From contig NC_012520.1 in NCBI RefSeq assembly GCF_000010805.1, positions 494,193-558,192 on the forward strand: a stretch of DNA of 64,000 nt, given 5' to 3'. Below are positions 58,440-64,000 of this stretch, piece after piece (position 1 is the stretch's first letter; each line of letters begins with the position of its first letter). Both the position numbers and the translations under genes were made by a program. The notes beneath the pieces are model-generated. The model was given only the letters and a program-made list of their open reading frames with translations. It ran no database searches and was not told where the DNA came from. Source of the DNA: Rhodococcus opacus B4 (GTDB taxonomy: Bacteria > Actinomycetota > Actinomycetes > Mycobacteriales > Mycobacteriaceae).

Positions 58440-58595
58440 CACCTGCACCCGGGATGACAGAGCCGGCCGCACCGTACCCGCGGCCTGCCTGCACGAGCGC
58501 GGCGACGTGCGAACGGGTGCGGAGGGCCGGATGGGTTGCGGCCGCTGTGCATGCCCCGTACCCGTCGTCGCCAAGTGGTGCTACCTGCAACGTGA
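58440..58595 (+). pseudogene. csf3: Decayed 3' end of a second csf3 gene
   Basis: 156 bases match the last 156 bases of csf3 (37897-38052) in length and order. Both start CACCTGCACCC and both end with codons for VxLPAT and TGA. The middle encodes AGRTVPAACLHERGDVRTGA (csf3: LGRTAPTACLNAADDVRTGG). A one-base insertion near 58451 and a one-base deletion near 58532 (GGG reduced to GG before TTGCGGCCGC) shift the frame and restore it. After restoration it reads LRPLCMPRTRRRQVVLPAT. No other Cas gene piece is visible around it. Confidence 0.75.
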
Positions 58596-58685
58596 CCACA
58601 GGTGGGACCCGACAACCGTTTCCCGCTCAAGTGGACTTTCTGAGGGTGCCGCTGAGCGGAAGTTCGGAGCCGCTAGGGGAGACTC

Positions 58686-59627
58686 TTGGCCATGGATGAG
58701 ACCATGACCGTGCCGCCGATTCTGTATCACTACACAGACGCCGCGGGGCTCGCCGGAATTGTGAATCCGTCCTCGTGGCCGGTCAAGTACGAGAACAACA
58801 AGCTCGCGTACGGGGTTGCGGCGAAGTTGTGGGCATCGGACGTGCGGTACATGAATGACTCATCCGAGCTGAAGTTCGGGGCAGAGGTGTTTCGTGAACA
58901 GTTCACGGCGGCTGCCGCCGATCCGGCAGTGAGCCCGGAGTTGCGTGAAGTATTCGCCGAACTCGCGCGCTGGTTTGATCCCGACAGATTGTTCGAGTGG
59001 GGACTGCGATGCTTTGCCACCTGCTTCTGCAAGAAGGGCAATCTGCTGAGCCAGTGGCGTGGTTATGCCGGTGGCGTCGGTGGGTACGCGGTCGGGTTTT
59101 CCGGGGAATCGATTGCCCTCAATACGTGGGCATTTCATCCAGGAACCACAGTCATGGGTACTGGTACGGTGCGCGCAACACTTCGACAAGTGGTGTACGG
59201 CGAAGACGAAGCGAAGAAGGCCGCGATCCAGTTCGTGCAGGGGGTGGTTTCAGGGTCTGGGTTCCATGTCGCCGGCCCCGACGGGAAGCTCGATATGTTC
59301 ATGCTGGCGGCGTCGGCCTTTCGAGAAATCGCGGCGGTAAAGGACTCTGCATTCGAGCAGGAACATGAATGGCGCCTGACAACCGAGGGCGACGTGAAGT
59401 ACCCGGCGAATCTTCGTGCAGGTCGGTCCGGGCTGTTGCCCTACCTGGAGATGGCCGTGAATATACGAACCGAGTCCGATGCGTCTTCCTGCCCGACGAT
59501 CTCACGGTTGGTAGTGGGACCGGGTCCTCACCAGCCGGCCCAGGTGGCAGCGGCCCGAGAGTTACTGCGAAACAACGGGCACGACCCTGAAGTGGTCGTT
59601 CCATCCGACGTCCCCTTCCGGGGGTAA
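58686..59627 (+). CDS. DUF2971-domain protein
   Basis: 313 residues from a TTG (ATG at 58692 also possible) behind GGGGAGAC. Family features: LYHYTDAAGLAGIVN, KLWASDVRYMNDSSELKFG, CFCKKGNLLSQWRGYAGGVG, YAVGFSGE and EQEHEWRLTTEGD. DUF2971 proteins occur in defence islands; their activity is not known to me. The start with Y-H-Y-T resembles ADP-ribosyltransferase-like folds. Confidence 0.85.
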   Translation: MAMDETMTVPPILYHYTDAAGLAGIVNPSSWPVKYENNKLAYGVAAKLWASDVRYMNDSSELKFGAEVFREQFTAAAADPAVSPELREVFAELARWFDPDRLFEWGLRCFATCFCKKGNLLSQWRGYAGGVGGYAVGFSGESIALNTWAFHPGTTVMGTGTVRATLRQVVYGEDEAKKAAIQFVQGVVSGSGFHVAGPDGKLDMFMLAASAFREIAAVKDSAFEQEHEWRLTTEGDVKYPANLRAGRSGLLPYLEMAVNIRTESDASSCPTISRLVVGPGPHQPAQVAAARELLRNNGHDPEVVVPSDVPFRG

Positions 59628-59662
59628 TCGACCGAGCAGTGCACCGGTCGGCATCCGCGCCG

Positions 59663-60214
59663 CTACCGTCCTCGCAGGAAAGGCGTCGTCGATGCGACGA
59701 CGGGAACGTTGTAGCCGTTCTCGTCGAGGAGACGCGCGGTTTCGTTGAGGTCCTCGGTCAGCTTGGTGGGGGTGTTCCGCGGCCCGATGCGGACGGCGAG
59801 GATCGGAAGTGCGAAAACGGTCTCGGTTGCGGCGATGAGAGTGGCATCGTGATCGGTGGGGTCGCCATTGACGAGTTCGACATACTCAACGGTGCGCGGC
59901 CCGTAGGCGCTTGGCCGTTCGTGTCGCGTGTCAGACGCCGGATTCATCACGGCGATGCGGATCTCTTCCTCACTTTCGTAACCTTCGTGCTTTTGCCAAC
60001 ACAGCTGTCGGAGTGCAACGTTGAGCGCGTACTGGTTACAGATTTCCCGCCGACGGGAATCGCGTTCGGATTTGAAATGTAGACGCTCCTGCCCCTTCAG
60101 GCGTAGTTCGGTGAGCACCTTCCGGGCATGCGCCAGCGACCGCGGATCGGCGATGGCGGCAGCCACCATGATCCCGCGGACGGTGTTCTCATCGACGAAG
60201 GCATGCACGAGCAC
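59663..60214 (-). CDS. Hypothetical protein
   Basis: 183 residues from a GTG at 60214 behind TAAGGTG; an earlier ATG at 60316 would add a C-x-x-C-containing stretch. The N-terminal part (VHAFVDENTVRGIMVAAAIA, LTELRLKGQERLHFKSERDS) resembles actinobacterial proteins beginning with an RNase H-like AxVDxS strand, similar to DUF3800. The rest does not fit well. Assignment tentative. Confidence 0.6.
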   Translation of the reverse strand: MLVHAFVDENTVRGIMVAAAIADPRSLAHARKVLTELRLKGQERLHFKSERDSRRREICNQYALNVALRQLCWQKHEGYESEEEIRIAVMNPASDTRHERPSAYGPRTVEYVELVNGDPTDHDATLIAATETVFALPILAVRIGPRNTPTKLTEDLNETARLLDENGYNVPVVASTTPFLRGR

Positions 60215-60324
60215 CCACCTTAGAACCGTGCCTTCCGGCAGCGTGTCCCCACGGTGGCCGGAGCAATGCGGGCAGTCAAAACCGTGCGGCCATGATCGTT
60301 CTGGCCGTGGGGTCATCGATGCGA

Positions 60325-60756
60325 CTAGCTGGATGGGGGCCGGCGTACGAGGAATCTTTCGACGCCGGGGTACTTCTCGCCGAGCGAGGTGCTGGTGAAC
60401 CCGGTCTTTTCGTAGAAGCGCACTGCGTCGGCGTCGGTTTCGGCGGCGAGCGGGATGTCGGGATGGCGTGCGTGCACCCAGTGGATGAGGGCGGTGCCGA
60501 TGCCTTGTTGCCGGCAGGTGGGGTCGGTGGCGAGGTGCAGCAGCGTCAGCTGATCCGGTGTGGCGCTGTATCCGATCACACCGACCGGCAGCCGGGAGGT
60601 TCGGGCGACGGCGAGGACCGCGGATCTGGTCCGGTAGGGCACGAGTGCCACGTCTAGGCGGTCCCGATCTGCCGATCCGACCGCGTACGTCAGAAGGCGG
60701 ATGATTCCGTCGGCGTCGGGATCGGTCACGTCGATAGCGGCCGGGGTTGCGCTCAC
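60325..60756 (-). CDS. GNAT-family N-acetyltransferase
   Basis: 143 residues from a GTG at 60756 (60765 also possible). The acetyl-CoA-binding motif A is LLHLATDPTCRQQGIGTALIHW (R/Q-x-x-G-x-G/A), preceded by a beta strand (PVGVIGYSATPDQ) and followed by AAETDADAVRFYEKTGFTST, the typical motif B. The substrate is unknown. It may be an antitoxin-independent toxin or a resistance-type enzyme. Confidence 0.85.
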   Translation of the reverse strand: MSATPAAIDVTDPDADGIIRLLTYAVGSADRDRLDVALVPYRTRSAVLAVARTSRLPVGVIGYSATPDQLTLLHLATDPTCRQQGIGTALIHWVHARHPDIPLAAETDADAVRFYEKTGFTSTSLGEKYPGVERFLVRRPPSS

Positions 60757-60835
60757 GTGGCCCACGGTAAGGCGGGGTGCTGGACGCGCCGTCTGCGGGA
60801 CCCGACGAGTTCGATTCCCCAGGAACCTTCGACCT

Positions 60836-61360
60836 TCATCCTCCCTGGCACCGGTCGAGGGCGTCCCAGGCGGCGCGCTGCGCGCACAGTTCACCGATGG
60901 CGGCGACCGCGGTGTCGGTGTGTGGGTCGACCCACACCGGTCCTTCCTGGCGTAGGCGGGGGTAGAGGATGTGCCGTCCTCGCGATGGCCACTGGATGAA
61001 TTCGTATCCGGTCAGCTCGCCTTGCGTGGTCTCGGCGACCCAGACCGCTGTCTGCGGGTAGGGGGCATCCATCGATACGCCGTGGCAGAGGTTGAACCCA
61101 CCAACCCCCGGTCCGCGCCAGCCGATGGTGACGGCGTACTGGTCGCTGATCGCGAGTTCCCACACCAGACGGTGTACCTGCACGTCGCGTCCGTATCGCA
61201 GGCACCGCAGGTCGCGCACAACGGCTGCGATCGCGAGCAGCCACGGGTCCGGTGGCTCAAAGCCGGGGGTGTCGTGGAAGTCCGGACCGTCGTCGGTCAT
61301 GGCGAATCGCCACACCAAACTGTCCTGGTTCCACTCCGGCATCGGCATGGAACCCATCAT
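60836..61360 (-). CDS. Hypothetical protein
   Basis: 174 residues from the ATG at 61360, with three further in-frame ATG codons within 18 bases. The text (WLLAIAAVVRDLRCLRYGRD, VHRLVWELAISDQYAVTIGW, TQGELTGYEFIQWPSRGRHI) is alpha/beta and Trp-rich, ending in a helix with two Cys. Family not recognised. Confidence 0.7.
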   Translation of the reverse strand: MMGSMPMPEWNQDSLVWRFAMTDDGPDFHDTPGFEPPDPWLLAIAAVVRDLRCLRYGRDVQVHRLVWELAISDQYAVTIGWRGPGVGGFNLCHGVSMDAPYPQTAVWVAETTQGELTGYEFIQWPSRGRHILYPRLRQEGPVWVDPHTDTAVAAIGELCAQRAAWDALDRCQGG

Positions 61361-61393
61361 CGCCGTCGACGACTCCCCGCGATGCGCCTTTGC

Positions 61394-61429
61394 CCTACCC
61401 ATCCCGTGCCCCGGCACGGGATGGGTAGG
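61394..61429. terminator. Perfect 17-bp inverted repeat
   Basis: CCTACCCATCCCGTGCC / GGCACGGGATGGGTAGG with only CC between. It lies just upstream of the leftward gene at 61360. As RNA it forms a very stable hairpin on either strand; as DNA it could be a protein-binding palindrome. Confidence 0.6.
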
Positions 61430-61637
61430 TGGCGTTTTACGTGCTCGGGGGCTTGATTCTGGGGTGTTTTTGTGAGCGGTATACGGATCGAATTCGTTTG
61501 TTGTGCAGTGTGTTTCGGGTTGTTTGTGTCGGTGGGGTGGGCTATGTTTTCGGTGTCCCAATTGATGCGGGACGGAGGGGTTGACCACCCTTCCGTTCCG
61601 GTGAGCCCGGGGTGTTGTCCGGGGGTTTGGAGTTGTG

Positions 61638-62309
61638 ATGTCTGTGGACGTTGCAGTTGTCGAGAACGTGACGAGCGGGGCGGGTGTAGCTGCCCCTGCC
61701 GGTGGGGTGTTCCCGGCGGATGGGGTGTTCGTCGAGGTGTGTGAGGGTGAGGCGTGGACGGCTGGCTGGCTGGTCGCGGACCGCACCGATGTGGCGGCGT
61801 TGTCGGTGAGCGGTGTCGCCGAGGACAAGCGTCTGGTGTCGGTAGCGTTGGTGCCGCTCTCACCGGATGCGCCGGTGTGGCAGGGCCGGGTGCACCCGGA
61901 TCAGGTGGTGGTCGCGTCGTTGCAGCGCCCGGTGCCGGTGTGGTGGGAGCGGATCGCCACGTCGTTGGCGGAGGCGATGCGCGATCGCCGGGAGGTGGCG
62001 TGGCTGCGTGAGCACCTGCAGGCCAATCAGAAGGCACACGCGGACTGGGTGGAGCACATCGCGAAGGACGCGGGCACCTGGGCGGATGAGAACAACTTGT
62101 GCAGTGAGTTCGATCGGTTCATGGAGGAGCACGGGCTGCCGCCGCGTAGCCGGGAGTTCACGGTCGAGGCATTGGTGACGATCACCACGAAGGTGTCGGT
62201 GCCGGTGTCGGCCCGGTCCGAGGAGGTCGCCGAAGACGAGGTGGACGGGGAGGTGCTGGCGCGGGCTTTGGGCCGCCGGATCAGTGGGTTCCGCCGTCAC
62301 GGTCTGTAG
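61638..62309 (+). CDS. Hypothetical protein
   Basis: 223 residues from the ATG at 61638 with GGAG six bases upstream. The middle is helical (VWWERIATSLAEAMRDRREV, AWLREHLQANQKAHADWVEH) and the C-terminus beta-like (EFTVEALVTITTKVSVPVSA). It is the first of four closely spaced rightward genes of plasmid or phage type. Confidence 0.7.
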   Translation: MSVDVAVVENVTSGAGVAAPAGGVFPADGVFVEVCEGEAWTAGWLVADRTDVAALSVSGVAEDKRLVSVALVPLSPDAPVWQGRVHPDQVVVASLQRPVPVWWERIATSLAEAMRDRREVAWLREHLQANQKAHADWVEHIAKDAGTWADENNLCSEFDRFMEEHGLPPRSREFTVEALVTITTKVSVPVSARSEEVAEDEVDGEVLARALGRRISGFRRHGL

Positions 62310-62341
62310 TTGCGTGAGTACACGGTGACGGAGGTGCAGGC

Positions 62342-62731
62342 ATGAACGCCGTTACCAGCACGCAGACCACGGTGACTGTGCAGGCGGTGCGGATCGGTGT
62401 GGACGGGCGCCTGGAGGTGATCGACCTCGGGGCGGAGGTGAGCACCGGGGCGGCGATCCGGTCCGCGATCGGGTGCCGTTGGTTCGACGTGGTGCGGCTG
62501 ACGCCGGATCTGGATATGTGGGTCGACGACGAGGGCGCAATCCAGGCCGCCGCCCAGGTCAATCTGATGGCGACGGCGATTGCGCGCGCCCACGGGGCGA
62601 TCTGGCAGCCGTTCTGCGGGGCCGTGGTGTTCGCGGCCCACGACGGCAACGGCGCGACGGTGGGCCTGTCTGACGCCCAGAAGGATGCCCTGCTGACCGG
62701 TGCGGTGTTCGCGCCCACCGTGAACCACTGA
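62342..62731 (+). CDS. DUF3846-like protein
   Basis: 129 residues from an ATG with ACGGAGGTG upstream. The DUF3846 pattern is visible: AIRSAIGCRWFDVVRLTPDL, DMWVDDEGAIQAAAQVNLMA and IWQPFCGAVVFAAHDGNG. The family is common on actinobacterial plasmids and phages; its function is not established. Confidence 0.82.
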   Translation: MNAVTSTQTTVTVQAVRIGVDGRLEVIDLGAEVSTGAAIRSAIGCRWFDVVRLTPDLDMWVDDEGAIQAAAQVNLMATAIARAHGAIWQPFCGAVVFAAHDGNGATVGLSDAQKDALLTGAVFAPTVNH

Positions 62732-62751
62732 CCTCGGAAGGAAACCCCACG

Positions 62752-63111
62752 ATGACAACAGCGACGGCGAACACGAATATCCCCACCACTGCCGAGGTCT
62801 ACATGTCGCAGGGCGAGCGCGCCCTCAATCGCGGCACCCACTTCATCGAGGAATCGATCTGGGTCTACCTGATGCGCGACTGGGACGGCATCGATCGGTG
62901 GGTGCTCGATCCGGTGACGGTGGATGGCTGCGGGCTGGACTCCGGCCTCGAGAACGGTGCCCGCAACAGTGAGTGCATGTGTGAGGACAAGGCTGAGTGC
63001 AACGCGATCCGGGATCGGATGGATCGGGCGGCCCTGCCTACGGCGGATGATCTGTTGCACCTGTTGGCGGAGTCGCTCGGTTACACGGTGACGAGGGCGG
63101 TGCAGGCGTGA
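62752..63111 (+). CDS. Hypothetical protein
   Basis: 119 residues from an ATG with GGAAGGAAA upstream, 20 bases after the DUF3846-like gene. It is acidic, with a Cys-rich centre (DGCGLDSGLENGARNSECMC) that may bind metal. Its stop overlaps the next GTG (GTGA). Confidence 0.7.
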   Translation: MTTATANTNIPTTAEVYMSQGERALNRGTHFIEESIWVYLMRDWDGIDRWVLDPVTVDGCGLDSGLENGARNSECMCEDKAECNAIRDRMDRAALPTADDLLHLLAESLGYTVTRAVQA

Positions 63112-63377
63112 CGGTGGAGGCGGTGATCGTCCGCGATCCTGATGGGCCGACCAGCGTGTGGGTGTTCGTGGGCGGTGAGCCGGTCGAGGCCGTGGAGAGC
63201 TGCATCGATGCCGGTGCGGGCTGGGACTGGGACGACTGGTGCGAGCACCGGGACGAGATGCTCGCCGGTGCCTCTCCGGCGGCCCGTGAATTGATGCTCA
63301 CACTGCTCGACGGTCCGCCCGGCGGGGTCTATGTCGAGGGCCGCGACGATCGGCCCTGGCTGGACCCCGCAGCCTAG
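63108..63377 (+). CDS. Hypothetical protein
   Basis: 89 residues from a GTG in the stop of the previous gene. It is acidic and Trp-rich (AGWDWDDWCEHRDEMLAGAS). It ends 16 bases before a strong terminator, closing this four-gene transcript. Confidence 0.7.
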   Translation: MTVEAVIVRDPDGPTSVWVFVGGEPVEAVESCIDAGAGWDWDDWCEHRDEMLAGASPAARELMLTLLDGPPGGVYVEGRDDRPWLDPAA

Positions 63378-63392
63378 TCCGCCTCTCTCCGT

Positions 63393-63430
63393 ACACGGCC
63401 CGCACCCGACCCCTGGGGTGCGGGCTGTGT
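63393..63430 (+). terminator. Terminator of the four-gene run
   Basis: ACACGGCCCGCACCC / GGGTGCGGGCTGTGT, a 15-bp stem with one mismatch-tolerant G-T pair and an 8-base loop. Confidence 0.8.
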
Positions 63431-63455
63431 GCTGCGTGTGGGCGTAATGGTGCTG

Positions 63456-63480
63456 TGACCTGGTGTGATGACATGTCCCC
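63456..63480 (+). repeat. Dispersed 3'-end motif, copy 12
   Basis: TGACCTGGTGTG then ATGACATGTCCCC, 78 bases after the stop at 63377 and beyond the terminator. Confidence 0.75.
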
Positions 63481-63732
63481 GGTTTGTGATGTGGGGGTGC
63501 CGGCGACGTGCCGGGGGGCACGCGTGTGTCTGTTTCGTCCGGTTTGAGCCGTTTTTGAATGATGTTGATTTACAACATGTTTGGATAATCAATTGGTGAA
63601 TAAGTTTTTACCCGTGTTGTGCACAAATGTCAGGTTGTAAGGTTCGTAATTTGTTGTTGATCAATAGTTTTGGGTGTTTTGAGATTTTCGATTGTTTTGG
63701 GTTGCGTGGGGGTGGGGTGGTATGCTGTGGGT
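63481..63732. other. AT-rich non-coding region, possible origin or promoter region
   Basis: About 250 bases, much richer in A and T than the rest of the window, without a coding frame. It includes the palindrome TTGTGCACAA, several T runs and TTGTT repeats, and ends in a promoter-like pair: TTGGGT (63697), an 18-base spacer and TATGCT (63721). It could be a replication origin, an Lsr2-bound region or simply a strong promoter. Confidence 0.45.
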
Positions 63733-64000
63733 ATGACATGGAGCGGCGAGGGAAGGCGAGTGGGCGGCGGGTCAGGCACGTTCCTCCGCCTCCCCGGCCT
63801 CGTTGGGGTGTGGGGGACCGGATCAAACGTTCCGAGTAAAAGTGCAGGTGAGAACCTAATCTTGGAAAACTCAGAGGAGCGAAGCGACTCGATCGACGGC
63901 AACGGGAATCGGCCCACTGCGAGCCGCGCAGCGGCTCCCTGGCGGGGAGCGAAGCGACTCGCCCCGTCTCCCGGCGCGGAGCGCCGGGAGCAGCGCCGCG
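63733..64000 (+). CDS. Possible gene start running off the right edge
   Basis: An open frame begins with ATG seven bases after TATGCT, as in a leaderless mRNA, and has no stop before the window end (89 codons). The composition is Gly/Arg/Ser-rich and not convincing as protein. Two copies of GGAGCGAAGCGACTCG (63875 and 63945) lie inside it, so this may instead be a repeat-containing control region. Confidence 0.25.
   Translation, partial: MTWSGEGRRVGGGSGTFLRLPGLVGVWGTGSNVPSKSAGENLILENSEERSDSIDGNGNRPTASRAAAPWRGAKRLAPSPGAERREQRR

Noticed and set aside
58414..58707. Free-standing 97-residue gene
   Set aside because: The frame overlaps the csf3 remnant and only part of it is protein-like; the match to the csf3 end explains that part.
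1..64000. Intact insertion sequences or transposase genes
   Set aside because: I found no DDE transposase, HUH transposase or terminal inverted repeat pair in the window.

Overview
The window is high-GC actinobacterial DNA with short, often overlapping genes, GTG/TTG starts and purine-rich ribosome binding sites. Secreted LGFP-repeat proteins with Pro/Thr-rich linkers, an Lsr2 paralogue and an actinobacterial integration host factor (mIHF) paralogue point to the mycolate-bearing Corynebacteriales, most likely Rhodococcus or a close relative. No ribosomal, tRNA or core housekeeping gene was found. Together with the plasmid-type type IV Cas genes, plasmid-style small hypotheticals, a serine recombinase, immunity-like genes and several decayed genes, this suggests a large plasmid or other accessory replicon. 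That assignment is an inference.

Layout. 1-2.3 kb: the start of an unknown gene, a cytochrome P450 and an excisionase-like DNA-binding protein. 2.5-8.2 kb: a rightward run of small plasmid or phage-like genes (DnaQ-type exonuclease, many unknown small proteins, ATP-dependent DNA ligase), with two copies of a shared promoter. 8.5-22.9 kb: lipoproteins, a SUKH-type protein, an ADP-ribosyltransferase-like protein, a PCMT-type methyltransferase, a cold-shock-domain protein, and a cassette with a serine recombinase flanked by two identical 979-bp direct repeats. 23-33 kb: a protein made of six ribbon-helix-helix-like modules, Lsr2, a PLD-like protein, mIHF, a methyltransferase, a putative ADP-ribosyltransferase and a YCII-domain protein. 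33.3-38.1 kb: a type IV-B CRISPR-Cas locus (cysH-like gene divergent from csf1, then cas11-csf2-csf3) without a visible CRISPR array. 38-53 kb: secreted LGFP proteins and membrane proteins, an XRE/ImmA pair with its operator, and an M48-type peptidase. 53-60 kb: a defence-like cluster (Abi/HEPN, Mrr-like nuclease, DUF4062, DUF2971) that also carries a decayed 3' end of a second csf3 gene. 60-64 kb: a GNAT acetyltransferase, a run of small plasmid genes including a DUF3846 protein, and an AT-rich region that could hold a promoter or origin.

Two signals cut across the window. First, a motif of about 25 bp (TGACCTG, five to six variable bases, ATGACACGTCCCC) occurs 12 times, in nine cases just after, or overlapping, the stop codon of a same-strand gene. 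Second, three promoters share a 16-bp spacer with a common ACGC just before TGTAA. How the genes work together: the nucleoid-associated proteins (Lsr2, mIHF, possibly the six-module RHH protein) probably organise or silence the replicon. The type IV-B genes would form a ribonucleoprotein of unsettled function. The 42-43 kb regulator pair resembles integrative-element control circuits. The 53-60 kb genes look like anti-phage functions. All functional statements come from motif recognition by eye; no database search was possible.
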